A stretch of DNA of 64,000 nucleotides. Origin: LBZV01 sp000993855. GTDB taxonomy: Bacteria; Patescibacteriota; Microgenomatia; Curtissbacterales; GWA2-41-24. The translations under genes and the position numbers were made by a program. Shown here in pieces: positions 17,826 through 26,849 of the stretch. How positions within the stretch are numbered: the stretch's first letter is position 1; each line of letters opens with the position of its first letter. Location: assembly GCA_964492425.1 (NCBI GenBank), contig CAZBKB010000001.1, positions 39,104 to 103,103 on the forward strand, given 5' to 3'. The notes under the pieces are model-generated. The model was not told the origin of the DNA. It ran no database searches and saw only the letters and a program-made list of their open reading frames with translations.

Positions 17826-19868
17826 CTAGTTTGGTTGTGAATATTGATTTTGGAGTTGTTCCAGCTTTTTTTTAAGTTTGGGGTAAGCTTTCAGATTTTC
17901 GCCAGAAAGCAGTATTTGTTTTGCTTCGTTTTGGGCTCTTGCAATCATATTTTGGTTTGTAATGTCTGCTATTTTAAAGTTTAAAAATCCGGATTGTTTA
18001 GTTCCGAATATTTCTCCTGCACCTCTGAGTTTTAGGTCGATTTCTGCAAGTTCAAATCCCACATGAACTTTTTCCATGCTTTTTAGTCGTTTTTGCGAAT
18101 TTTCGCTACTGGTATCTGAAAATAGAAAGCAATATGATTTGTGCTGAGCCCTGCCTACACGACCTCTCAGCTGGTGCAGTTGGGCTAATCCGAAACGATC
18201 TGCAGATTCAATAACTATTACTGTTGCGTTTGGAACGTCGATGCCGACTTCAACCACAGGAGTTGCAACAAGTATATCAATTTTTCCACTTTTGAATTTA
18301 TTGATTGCATCTTCTTTTTCTTTAGATTTGAGGCGGCCATGAAGCAGGCCCAGCTTTGTGCTTTTTGAAAATTTACTCTTTAGCTTTTTGAACTCGGCTG
18401 TTGCTGCTTTTACGGTTTCCATAGATTCAGAGGGTTCCACAAAAGGGGTAATAATGAACGCTTGTCTAGTGGAGTGTACCTGACTCTCTATAAAGCGATA
18501 GCAGTCGTCTCTTTTTGTGTTGGGTACCACAAAGGTAGAAATTTTTTGACGACCCTTGGGCATTTCGTCAAGAACTGACAGGTCAAGATCGCCATACATT
18601 GTAAGTGCTAAAGTCCTCGGAATTGGCGTTGCAGTCATAGTAAGAAGGTGTGGTGTTAGCCCCTTTGATGTATTCATAAAAAGTTTTGCTCTTTGGGCGA
18701 CTCCAAAACGGTGTTGTTCGTCGACTACAACAAAGCCGATTTGTCTTTTAGGTATGTAAGATGTTAAAAGTGCGTGGGTGCCAACAGTAATTTCTCCCTG
18801 TTCTTTTTTACTTGCCGTCCAAATACCTACGCTGATTTTTAGTGGTTCTAGAAGCTCTTTTAACAGTTTATAATGTTGAAAAGCAAGAATTTCGGTTGGT
18901 GCGGCAATTAGACTGTCACTGGCATTTGTGGCGGCTACGAGACAACCAATTGCTGCAATGATTGTTTTTCCGCTGCCGACATCACCTTCGAGGAGCCTGT
19001 TGGCTGGAGTTTCGCACGCCATGTCAGTCAATAATTCACGGATTGTTTTTTTTTGGGAACTGGTCAGGTCAAATTTAAAACTTTTTACAAAACGTCTTAT
19101 AATATTCTCATTAATTGTGAGTTTAGGTGCTTTTCTTTTTTCTCTCCACTCTTTCTTTCTGATTTGTGCGAGAAGTTGAGTTAGGAAGAGCTCGTCGAAA
19201 CCGAGCCTTTTTGTGGCTATTTCTACGTCCTGATAGTTTTTAGGAAAGTGGATTTTTTTAAGCGAAGACTTGAGATTTTCTAGATTTTGACGTTTGATGA
19301 TGTCGCCGGGTAGAAAATCCTCGTTTGTTTTTGTATAGACAAATAAGAGGTCTCGAATTTTCGTTCTTATCCATTTTGAGCTTAGACCTTCAGTTTCTGG
19401 ATAGATTGGAACGAGTCTTCCTGTGTGTGTTGTTGATTGATGATAGCTGGTTTGTGATTGCTGGATTTTGAGAATTTCATAGGAAGGTGCAACTAATTTT
19501 GGTCTGCCGTATTCGGTTGAGATTTTTCCCGAAAGCGATACTTGGGTACCTGCTTTGATGGATTTTGTAAGATAAGGCTGGTTGAACCATAGCACGTCCA
19601 GTACTCCGGATTTGTCGGCAATTTTAGCTTGCGTTAAAAATTTGCCAGTTCTTGTCCTGACGTTTTTAATTTGCCATACGACGCCCTGTACGGTTAGTTT
19701 TTGGCCATTTTCAAGGTTCTGGATGGATTCTATTTGCGAAAAATCGTCATAACGGAACGGGAAGTGGTAAATTAGCTCCTCGGCTGTTGAGACGTTAAGC
19801 TTCTTTAACTTTCTTGCAATCGCGCTTCCAACTCCTGGTAGGAACTCGACTTTAAGGTTGGGATCCAT
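17826..19868 (-). CDS. recG: ATP-dependent DNA helicase RecG
   Basis: 680 residues from the ATG at 19868; the longer reading to 19958 runs through tandem-repeat DNA and adds 30 hydrophobic, non-homologous residues. Wedge/OB domain first, then helicase motifs: LLEGDVGSGKT, VVDEQHRFGV, TATPIPRTLALTMYGDLD, GLLHGRLKSKEK, VVEVGIDVPNA, QLHQLRGRVGR. Reverses stalled replication forks and branch-migrates recombination intermediates. Confidence 0.95.
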   Translation of the reverse strand: MDPNLKVEFLPGVGSAIARKLKKLNVSTAEELIYHFPFRYDDFSQIESIQNLENGQKLTVQGVVWQIKNVRTRTGKFLTQAKIADKSGVLDVLWFNQPYLTKSIKAGTQVSLSGKISTEYGRPKLVAPSYEILKIQQSQTSYHQSTTHTGRLVPIYPETEGLSSKWIRTKIRDLLFVYTKTNEDFLPGDIIKRQNLENLKSSLKKIHFPKNYQDVEIATKRLGFDELFLTQLLAQIRKKEWREKRKAPKLTINENIIRRFVKSFKFDLTSSQKKTIRELLTDMACETPANRLLEGDVGSGKTIIAAIGCLVAATNASDSLIAAPTEILAFQHYKLLKELLEPLKISVGIWTASKKEQGEITVGTHALLTSYIPKRQIGFVVVDEQHRFGVAQRAKLFMNTSKGLTPHLLTMTATPIPRTLALTMYGDLDLSVLDEMPKGRQKISTFVVPNTKRDDCYRFIESQVHSTRQAFIITPFVEPSESMETVKAATAEFKKLKSKFSKSTKLGLLHGRLKSKEKEDAINKFKSGKIDILVATPVVEVGIDVPNATVIVIESADRFGLAQLHQLRGRVGRAQHKSYCFLFSDTSSENSQKRLKSMEKVHVGFELAEIDLKLRGAGEIFGTKQSGFLNFKIADITNQNMIARAQNEAKQILLSGENLKAYPKLKKKLEQLQNQYSQPN

Positions 19869-19869
19869 T

Positions 19870-20045
19870 AGTTGCAGTGTAAAGTGTAAAGTGAAAAGTG
19901 TAAAGTAATATTGCAGAAAATTCGAAGCCCGAAATCCGAAATTCGAAACAACTTTCAAGGCTCTAAATTCTATTGATCAAAACTTTTCTGAATTTTATTT
20001 ATTTTTATGAATTTGTATTTGTCTCGGATTTCGATATTCGATATT
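19870..20045. repeat. Short-unit degenerate tandem repeats between recG and a small ORF
   Basis: Two blocks: near-repeats of GTGTAAA (19873-19905) and near-repeats of the CGAAATC/ATTCGA type (19921-19950 and 20024-20048). No gene seen in this stretch. Similar short-unit repeats sit at other gene edges in the window (8972, 17689, 28950, 39325, 55015). Confidence 0.55.
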
Positions 20046-20059
20046 CGAGTTTAAAATAC

Positions 20060-20176
20060 TTATTGCAAGCCGTAGACAATGTATAGGGCAATTTGGCCTA
20101 CCAGGAAGCTTAAAACGACAAATATCAGTATTATTTTCCAGAGTTTTTTTGAATATGATGGTTTCCAGAGTTTCAT
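20060..20176 (-). CDS. Small single-pass membrane protein (38 residues)
   Basis: ATG at 20176 reads KLWKPSYSKKLWK then a clean hydrophobic helix IILIFVVLSFLVGQIALYIV and a short tail ending in TAA. The positive residues precede the helix, so the N-terminus should stay inside. Lies 30 bases before the tyrS stop on the same strand. No family recognised; supported only by the helix and by filling an otherwise empty space. Confidence 0.45.
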   Translation of the reverse strand: MKLWKPSYSKKLWKIILIFVVLSFLVGQIALYIVYGLQ

Positions 20177-20206
20177 TATTTACATTACTACATTGCTACA
20201 TTGTAT

Positions 20207-21394
20207 TTAGGATAGCACAATCCTGACGAATTGTTTTTTGCCGATTCGCATCACCTGATTATCCTGAAGTTCGATCTCGGACTCGCTTATGGTTTTCCCG
20301 TCGATTTCGACTGCGCCGCTTCTTACTAATCTTTTTGCTTCGGATTTGCTGGGTGCAAGGTTGTTTGCGACTAAAAATTCTGCAAGCTCAACATTGGGAT
20401 CTGTCACCTTTACCGTGACAATATCCTGCGGAAGATTCCCTTTTTGGAAAGTGTTTTCAAAATGCATTTGTGCCTTTTTGGCATTTTCTTCTCGGTGCAG
20501 TTGTTTGACAACTTCGAATGCAAGTAATTTTTTAAACTCAAGGGGGTTCTTCCCGGAGCTGATTGCCTTTTCAATAACCTTGATTTTCTCTTGGGATACA
20601 TCTGTTAGGCATTCGAGGCATTTGGTGATTGTGCCATCCGGAAAGTTCATGATTGCGCTGAACATATCGTGTGAGGGCATTGACAGTGTGATAGCATTCC
20701 CCTCTGTTTTACCTATTTTGTTTCCCTGACTGTCTTCCAAAAGCTGAGTTGTCATGACAAATTTATTTTTTCTTTTCATTTTGTGCATTAGGTCCCTTCC
20801 GATCATCATGTTGAATAGTTGATCGCGCCCACCTACTTCTACATCTACATCCATCGCCACAGAATCGTAACCTTGTATTATTGGGTACGTAACTTCATTG
20901 AAAGAAATGTCCTCATCTTTTTCGAGTCTTTTTTTAAACATTCCCCTTTTGATTATTTGCTGGTAAGTGACATTTGAAAATAAATTTATAATTTCCGGGA
21001 TCTTCAGTTTTTCCAACCATTGACTGTTAAATTTGATTTTGGCTGGATTTTCTCCGGCAAAGTCTAGGACCATTCCCGCCTGTTCCCGGTAGGTTTTCGC
21101 GTTTTTTTCCACCGTCTCTTTGGAAAGTACGGGTCTTGTTTCTTCACGCCCGGTCGGGTCTCCGATTCTTCCAGTGAAATCACCTATTAAAAATATCACC
21201 TCGTGTCCTAGTCCTTGCCACTCGCGGAGTTTTCTGAGACCAATCATATGGCCTATATGAAGGTCAGCCGAGGAAGGATCGAAACCTTGATAAACTCTTA
21301 GCTTTCTACCGCTTTTTAGGGTTTTTTCCAGTTCTTCCTTTGTGGGATATATTTTGTCCACGCCACGAGTTAATAATTCATCTATTTTGTCCAT
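20207..21394 (-). CDS. tyrS: Tyrosyl-tRNA synthetase
   Basis: 395 residues. Class I motifs: HIGH within SADLHIGHMIGL, tyrosine-binding region GYDSVAMDVDVEVGGRDQ, and KMSKS equivalent KIGKTEGN. A C-terminal S4-like RNA-binding domain is present (APSKSEAKRLVRSGAVEIDG). Full length. The upstream 190 bases contain a strongly folded element. Confidence 0.95.
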   Translation of the reverse strand: MDKIDELLTRGVDKIYPTKEELEKTLKSGRKLRVYQGFDPSSADLHIGHMIGLRKLREWQGLGHEVIFLIGDFTGRIGDPTGREETRPVLSKETVEKNAKTYREQAGMVLDFAGENPAKIKFNSQWLEKLKIPEIINLFSNVTYQQIIKRGMFKKRLEKDEDISFNEVTYPIIQGYDSVAMDVDVEVGGRDQLFNMMIGRDLMHKMKRKNKFVMTTQLLEDSQGNKIGKTEGNAITLSMPSHDMFSAIMNFPDGTITKCLECLTDVSQEKIKVIEKAISSGKNPLEFKKLLAFEVVKQLHREENAKKAQMHFENTFQKGNLPQDIVTVKVTDPNVELAEFLVANNLAPSKSEAKRLVRSGAVEIDGKTISESEIELQDNQVMRIGKKQFVRIVLS

Positions 21395-21473
21395 GAGTAG
21401 ATATTACAATGAAATAAAGGTTTGAGGCAAACTCCTGTGAACTAGTGTCGCTATGTCAGCAGATCCATTTGGT

Positions 21474-21558
21474 TATATCAGCAGTTCTTCTTGGCACGCT
21501 AAAGCCGTGCCAATGAAGCTCCTCTGATATAGCTCGAAGTCGCAATAATGCGACTTCT
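21474..21558. promoter_or_regulatory. Structured element between tyrS and the PBP gene
   Basis: TATATCAG (21474-21481) pairs with CTGATATA (21523-21530) and encloses the hairpin TTGGCACG / CGTGCCAA (about 21491-21513). A second hairpin GAAGTCGCA-ATAA-TGCGACTTC follows (21536-21557). The -10 box of the plus-strand PBP gene lies downstream of both, so they are more likely part of the tyrS 5' leader on the minus strand. No T-box core sequence is seen. Confidence 0.5.
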
Positions 21559-21562
21559 TCGT

Positions 21563-21568
21563 TATAAT
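21563..21568 (+). promoter_or_regulatory. -10 box for the PBP gene
   Basis: TATAAT, 15 bases before the ATG at 21584. No convincing -35 is visible, because the 17-base position falls in the hairpin above. A very short leader is implied. Confidence 0.45.
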
Positions 21569-21583
21569 ATCCGATAAGTCTTC

Positions 21584-24148
21584 ATGAAGTTTTCTTCGAG
21601 TTTGGGAAAGCGCAGATTTAAATCTAGAGTTCAAAAAGTCAAAAGCAGAAATCAAGATTATGCGCACCCATTTGTCCGCGAAAGTAATTTTGAAGGCAGG
21701 AAGTTTTGGATCAGGTTTTTTGGACTTTTTACGACTGCAGTTTTTTTTACCTTAATTGCAGGAATCCTGTTCACGATATTTTCTTTTGTGATATTTGCGA
21801 AAGATTTTCCTTCACCTAGGAAGCTGACGGCTCGTGATTCTTCACTGTCTACAAAAATTTATGACAGAAACGGCAAGCTGCTTTACGATATTTTTGGTGA
21901 CAAGAACCGGGCGCTTGTTAAGTGGGATGAACTACCACCTTATGTAAAAGGTGCAACAATTGCCATCGAAGACAAGGATTTTTACAAGCATAAGGGGTTT
22001 TCACCTATTGGAATAGTTCGAGCTGCATTGTCGATACTATTTTTCCGAGATATACAAGGGGGATCAACTATTACCCAACAGGTCGTTAAAAATACTCTTC
22101 TGTCGCCTGAACAAACGCTCACCAGAAAGCTGAAGGAATTTTTCTTGGCTGTCCAGGTGGAACGCAAATACACTAAAGATGAGATTTTGCAAATATATCT
22201 AAATGAGGTGCCATATGGTGGAACAGCATGGGGAATTGAGGCAGCTTCGCAAACTTACTTTAGTAAAGAAGCTAAAGATTTATCACTGCCTGAGGCGGTA
22301 ATTCTTGCTGGTATGCCGCAGAGACCTTCATATTATTCCCCATATGGAACAAATCCTGAGGCTTATATTGGTCGTGCCCAGGATGTTGCCCGAAGAATGC
22401 GTGAGGATGATTATATTACGCGTGATCAAGAAGAAGAATTAAAAGAAGAAATTGCAGATGTCAAATTTTCTCCCAATGACCAAGGGATAAGTGCGCCCCA
22501 CTTTGTATTTTATGTAAGAGGATTGCTTAATGAAAAATATGGTGAAAAATTTGTTGAGCAGGGTGGGCTCAACGTTAGGACAACCCTCGACTTAGAACTT
22601 CAAGACAAGGCGCAGGAAATTGTAAGTGAGGAAGTTGGGAAACTTACTGAATTTAAAGTTGGTAACGGGGCGGCAGTAGTTTTGGATCCAACAAATGGTG
22701 AGGTTTTATCTATGGTGGGTTCTAAAGATTATTTTGCAAAGGATTACGATGGGCAGGTTAATGTGACAATGAGTTTGCGACAGCCAGGATCTGCTCTAAA
22801 ACCTTTTACATATGTTACAGGTTTTAAGGCCGGGTATACGGGCGCAACTGTAATTATGGATGTTTTGACCGAATTTCCGGGAGGCGAAGGTCAACCTCCA
22901 TACAAACCCGTTAATTACGACGGGAAATATCGCGGGCCACAGCAAGTGAGGTTTGCTCTTGGAAATTCCCTGAATGTACCTGCTGTTAAGATGACAGCTT
23001 TGGTTGGGATTAAAAATATGTTGAGAACCGCGTATGATGCAGGACTTAAATCTCTTGAGCCAACTGAAGAAAATCTTAAAAGATTTGGATTGTCAGTAAC
23101 CCTTGGTGGTGGTGAGGTAAGACTTCTTGATTTGACTTCCGGTTACGCTACTCTTGCCAATTCCGGTAAATACATTGAGCCTGTGGCAATTCTTGAGGTT
23201 AGAGACAGACAAGGTAAGGTTCTTGATGAGACAGAACACAAGAAGGCTAAGCAAGTTATTGGAGAGGAAGAGGCATTTTTGGTTTCGCATATCCTTAGTG
23301 ACAATAACGCAAGAAGCATAGTATTTGGGCCGTCATCCTTTCTTAATGTGCCGGGCAGGACTGTTGCTGTGAAAACCGGTACCACGGATGACAAACGGGA
23401 TAACTGGGCTGTGGGTTATACGCCAAATGTTGTTGTAGGGGTATGGGTTGGTAACAACGATAATTCAGTGATGAATCCAGCAATTGCTTCCGGTGTTACC
23501 GGTGCGACACCTATTTGGAATAAGATTATGCGTGAGGCGGTAAAAGATAAGCCCAGGTTAGACTTTAATAAGCCAGAAAATGTTACAGCCCTTGAGATAG
23601 ACGCAGTTGGTGGTGGTTTGCCTTGTCGTGATCATCCAAAAAGAAGTGAGTATTTTAAGAAAGGTACGGAACCGACCAGGGATTGTCTAGTTGAGAAAAC
23701 ATTGGATGGACGCGAGTACTTTGTATTTCTGGAGTTTGACCCTGTTTCCGGGGATGGCAGGAACCGTTGGCAGGAAGCAATAGATGAGTGGGCAAAGACA
23801 CAAGATTCAAAGTATCAGCCACCCAGTGAGCTCAAGCGTGAGCCGACGAAGAACCCGGAAGATATCAGTGTCCATATTAGAAAACCGGATAATGCAAAAG
23901 AAGCTCCAAACCCCTTGGAAGTTGAAGCGGATATTGAAACAGGCAAAAAGATTACAAAGGCTGAGTTTTACATAGACGGGACATTAAGAGATACAAAGTC
24001 TGGCAGCAATAGCAATGTGAAATTTACGTATAATTTTGCTGCTGCGAATAAGGGTAAGCATAAAGTAAAGGTTAAAGCCTACAATGAAGCCGGGCGCAAT
24101 TCAGAAAGTGAAGTGACAGTTTCAATTGGTGAGTCGTGGACTGACTAG
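21584..24148 (+). CDS. Class A penicillin-binding protein (transglycosylase/transpeptidase)
   Basis: 854 residues. Membrane anchor at about 45-70. GT51 domain: IAIEDKDFYKHKG (catalytic Glu), GGSTITQQVVKN, then ILQIYLNEVPYG. Transpeptidase domain: SxxK as PGSALKPF, SxN as GNSLN, KTG as KTGTTDDK. The last 110 residues form an Ig-like domain (DIETGKKITKAEFYIDG). Makes and cross-links peptidoglycan outside the membrane. Fits with GatD/MurT and the lysozyme-like protein elsewhere in the window. Confidence 0.95.
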   Translation: MKFSSSLGKRRFKSRVQKVKSRNQDYAHPFVRESNFEGRKFWIRFFGLFTTAVFFTLIAGILFTIFSFVIFAKDFPSPRKLTARDSSLSTKIYDRNGKLLYDIFGDKNRALVKWDELPPYVKGATIAIEDKDFYKHKGFSPIGIVRAALSILFFRDIQGGSTITQQVVKNTLLSPEQTLTRKLKEFFLAVQVERKYTKDEILQIYLNEVPYGGTAWGIEAASQTYFSKEAKDLSLPEAVILAGMPQRPSYYSPYGTNPEAYIGRAQDVARRMREDDYITRDQEEELKEEIADVKFSPNDQGISAPHFVFYVRGLLNEKYGEKFVEQGGLNVRTTLDLELQDKAQEIVSEEVGKLTEFKVGNGAAVVLDPTNGEVLSMVGSKDYFAKDYDGQVNVTMSLRQPGSALKPFTYVTGFKAGYTGATVIMDVLTEFPGGEGQPPYKPVNYDGKYRGPQQVRFALGNSLNVPAVKMTALVGIKNMLRTAYDAGLKSLEPTEENLKRFGLSVTLGGGEVRLLDLTSGYATLANSGKYIEPVAILEVRDRQGKVLDETEHKKAKQVIGEEEAFLVSHILSDNNARSIVFGPSSFLNVPGRTVAVKTGTTDDKRDNWAVGYTPNVVVGVWVGNNDNSVMNPAIASGVTGATPIWNKIMREAVKDKPRLDFNKPENVTALEIDAVGGGLPCRDHPKRSEYFKKGTEPTRDCLVEKTLDGREYFVFLEFDPVSGDGRNRWQEAIDEWAKTQDSKYQPPSELKREPTKNPEDISVHIRKPDNAKEAPNPLEVEADIETGKKITKAEFYIDGTLRDTKSGSNSNVKFTYNFAAANKGKHKVKVKAYNEAGRNSESEVTVSIGESWTD

Positions 24149-24196
24149 AATTTAATCACAATTTATACTGAGAATGGAAAAATATTCTTAGGTAAA

Positions 24197-24547
24197 TTAG
24201 TGTTTTTTATTCGTGTGCTTTTTTATAATCAACTTATCCCCTTTTTGTATTTTGGATTTTCTGATTGTGCCGGCGGGAAGTTCAATCACAATCGAGTAGC
24301 AAGGGTTGTAGATGAAAATACGATTTGGTTGAATTGTTTTTGCTATCGATACTTTGTTTTTTTTGTTAAGAACCAAGACATCGATTGATTTTGCCAAGAA
24401 GAACGTGTGGATGCCAAAGCGAGTTTTAAAAAGAAGCGAGCGAGGATTTGTTTTTTTGTGAAGGCCCAGGAGTTTATCTGGGAGTGATTTTGCTTCTTTG
24501 AGATTATTTGTAAGTATAGTTTTTTGACTTAGGTTATATAATATCAT
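24197..24547 (-). CDS. DUF192 family protein
   Basis: 116 residues. Matches the DUF192 pattern: GLHKKTNPRSLLF, FGIHTFFLAKSIDVLVLNKK, and the ending IVIELPAGTIRKSKIQKGDKL. Most members are exported; here no signal peptide is seen, so it may act inside the cell. Function of the family is not known. Convergent with the PBP gene. Confidence 0.75.
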   Translation of the reverse strand: MILYNLSQKTILTNNLKEAKSLPDKLLGLHKKTNPRSLLFKTRFGIHTFFLAKSIDVLVLNKKNKVSIAKTIQPNRIFIYNPCYSIVIELPAGTIRKSKIQKGDKLIIKKHTNKKH

Positions 24548-24569
24548 AGAAAGAATTTAATGTGACTAC

Positions 24570-25220
24570 TCAAAGTAGTCTTTTAAGCTCCAGCAGTTTG
24601 CTTATTTTATAGTCAGCATATTTTTCTATTTCTTGGTCCAGCTCTTCTGTTAGCATGGCAATTCCTAAGCCTGCCGCTTTCATCATCTCAATATCATTTG
24701 CTCCGTCGCCGACTACAGCACATTTTGTAATTTTTATATTGTTTTTAATGCAGAATTTATTTAGCTGTTCAAGTTTTTTAAAACCTTGGTTAAGTTCATA
24801 TTCATAATTTTCTAAGTGGCCATTGGGGCTGAATTTAAAAGTTGCGTTTGAATAGTAATATTGGATTCCAATTAGATGTGCTACTTCTTGGGCAAACAAA
24901 TTATTTGAACCTGTGATAAGACATGTTAGATAGCCTTTTTTGTTAAGATAATCTACAGTTTGTTTTGCACCTTGCCTCAATTTAGTTTTTTTAAAAACCT
25001 GGCGCATAAATTTTTCGTTGGCATTGCCGGTATTATTCCAGAGTGAAATTAGGACTTTGCGCGCTTGATTTAGGGAAATTGCTCCAGACTTTCTGGCTAA
25101 ATATATTTTTTGATGCTGGTTTTCACTTGCTCCCAGCGCTTCGGTTAATATGTTCCATGAATTGGTGATTGTGAGCGTGCCGTCTGCGTCGAAAATGATT
25201 GCTTTATATTTATTTGCCAT
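24570..25220 (-). CDS. HAD-superfamily phosphatase (phosphoserine phosphatase-like)
   Basis: 216 residues. HAD motif I is IIFDADGTLT (nucleophile and acid Asp), motif II is LITGSN, and motif IV is VVGDGANDIEMMKAAG. The helical cap between motifs I and II places it near SerB-type HAD-I enzymes. Substrate cannot be told from sequence. Confidence 0.85.
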   Translation of the reverse strand: MANKYKAIIFDADGTLTITNSWNILTEALGASENQHQKIYLARKSGAISLNQARKVLISLWNNTGNANEKFMRQVFKKTKLRQGAKQTVDYLNKKGYLTCLITGSNNLFAQEVAHLIGIQYYYSNATFKFSPNGHLENYEYELNQGFKKLEQLNKFCIKNNIKITKCAVVGDGANDIEMMKAAGLGIAMLTEELDQEIEKYADYKISKLLELKRLL

Positions 25221-25278
25221 TTGTAAATTATAACTTGACTGTTGATTTTGTGAAAATTTGTAGGATATACTTCCATTG

Positions 25279-25920
25279 ATGCAAAAGCGAATGATTATAG
25301 CCGCACTTGTGATAGTAGTTCTTGTGATTGCTGCGGCAGGGGCATACCTTTACAAGGGCAGGTCTCAGGGGGCAGCAAAAAGTGTTGACAGAGTCCAGGA
25401 AGCTGTTGAGACCGTTTCTGTAAATAAAGGCTCTATTCGTGGATTAATTGATAAAGATGAAAATGTAACTTGCAGTGTTAAGTATCTGGACAATGAAATG
25501 AGTGGAACTGTTTATATTGCGGGCGGAAAGGTAAGAGGTGATTTTACAACTGCTGAGATTGGTGAGATGCCGGAGAACCATATGATTCAGAATGGGGAGT
25601 ATACGTATATCTGGACAAATTTAAACCAAGGTATAAAAATGAAGATTAGTGAAGAAGCAACTCAGGTTTCTCCGTCTCCACAATCAACAGCCTCAAAGCC
25701 ATTAGATTTGGATGAACAGATTGAGATGGATTGTGACAAGTGGAGTGTTGATGAGTCGATGTTTGTGCCGCCTAGTGATGTGAGTTTTTCTGATCTTAGC
25801 GATGCCGGTGAAAAACTGCAAGAGCAGTCGAAGCAGGCCCCGCAAAACACACAAGACGTTTGTGCGTCGATCACAGATCCTCAGGCGAAGGCTGCTTGCA
25901 AGTCTGCAACAGGACAATAG
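25279..25920 (+). CDS. Membrane-anchored extracytoplasmic protein, unknown function
   Basis: 213 residues from the ATG at 25279. N-terminal helix (about 4-25) acts as anchor or signal. The outer part has an antiparallel-looking stretch VTCSVKYLDNEMSGTVYIAGG, then a Ser/Pro linker and the tail CASITDPQAKAACKS; three of four Cys could pair. I recognise no named domain. Divergent from the HAD gene with 58 bases between starts. Confidence 0.6.
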   Translation: MQKRMIIAALVIVVLVIAAAGAYLYKGRSQGAAKSVDRVQEAVETVSVNKGSIRGLIDKDENVTCSVKYLDNEMSGTVYIAGGKVRGDFTTAEIGEMPENHMIQNGEYTYIWTNLNQGIKMKISEEATQVSPSPQSTASKPLDLDEQIEMDCDKWSVDESMFVPPSDVSFSDLSDAGEKLQEQSKQAPQNTQDVCASITDPQAKAACKSATGQ

Positions 25921-26060
25921 ATTCACGACTGAGCTGAAGGCCTTTAGTTCTCTCTTTCTCATAGGGATTCGTTTCGGTATGTGAATAATTTAGTTTCTTT
26001 AAAAAATATGCATAATTTGACACAATATCGTTATAAGCTTGTGTTGGCTTAGACCTATAG

Positions 26061-26089
26061 TTGCAATATTTGAATTTATCTGATAAAAT
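26061..26089 (+). promoter_or_regulatory. Predicted promoter, leaderless
   Basis: TTGCAA (26061-26066), 17-base spacer, TAAAAT (26084-26089), 8 bases before the ATG at 26098. The 177-base space from 25921 holds nothing else I can identify. Confidence 0.5.
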
Positions 26090-26097
26090 TTACGCTT

Positions 26098-26385
26098 ATG
26101 GTTGAACAAGCAGATCAATGTAATGAAAATCGACCGGAATCCCTGAATTCTGGAGTTGACAGGATACGGGTACACTTTGCTACTTTAATTGACCAGGCGG
26201 ATGCTGATATTGAGGCAGTAAACGCTTGGACAACAGATGTTAAGACAACAGGCTCTGTTCGAAGAAGAGATCAAGAGTTACATCATTTAATGCAGAGAAA
26301 GTTTCAGGCTGAGCATAGTTTGAAATTTATTCTGGAAACGCTTGGTTATTCTGTTGAGACTGCTGGTGATGAGGAGAAACTATAA
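26098..26385 (+). CDS. Hypothetical protein, 95 residues
   Basis: Acidic, mostly helical, with one Cys. No signal peptide or membrane segment. Contains RVHFATLIDQADADIEAV and a second helix QELHHLMQRKFQAEHSL. No family recognised. Supported as a gene by a good promoter placed for leaderless translation. Confidence 0.5.
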   Translation: MVEQADQCNENRPESLNSGVDRIRVHFATLIDQADADIEAVNAWTTDVKTTGSVRRRDQELHHLMQRKFQAEHSLKFILETLGYSVETAGDEEKL

Positions 26386-26497
26386 CTGGATTAGAAACTA
26401 GAATAGATTTTCTTAGACATATTTATTGACATTTGTTGTTTTTTGTATAAATGTTGGGGACAGACTCGTTAAAAAACCAATGTCTAGTGTAGAATTC

Positions 26498-26752
26498 TCA
26501 AGTTCTTGGTTTGCCAAGCAATAAATAGATTATGGCTCCCACGGCGTGAAGAAAGAAAACAACAACAAACCAAAGGATCCTCTGGCTAGGATCTTTAAAG
26601 TCCTTATTAGTTAAGATGTTTAGGAGTGCATAAATCCAAAGGATGAAAGAAACAAGGACTATTGTTACTATTACTAATGTTATTATGCCTACTGCAGCTA
26701 GGCCTCCCTTGTCAACTTGGACACCTGTGGTTGCTGCAAGTGTATCTAACAT
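26498..26752 (-). CDS. Phospholipase D-nuclease N-terminal-like (PLDc_N) membrane protein
   Basis: 84 residues with two membrane helices: one at about 20-45 ending FILWIYALLNIL, and one in the PLDc_N pattern FKDPSQRILWFVVVFFLHAVG then IIYLLLGKPRT. This domain usually stands alone as a small membrane protein of unknown role. Confidence 0.7.
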   Translation of the reverse strand: MLDTLAATTGVQVDKGGLAAVGIITLVIVTIVLVSFILWIYALLNILTNKDFKDPSQRILWFVVVFFLHAVGAIIYLLLGKPRT

Positions 26753-26849
26753 AAAGCCAGTTTAGCACTTTTTTCTCGTCAAGGCCATTTTCGTTGTCGA
26801 GAAATTATAACAATTTGCCGCATGTAATAATTGTATATAGACTATAGGG

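Noticed and set aside
21395..21583. T-box riboswitch upstream of tyrS
   Set aside because: Hairpins are present, but there is no T-box core and no matching acceptor-pairing bulge.
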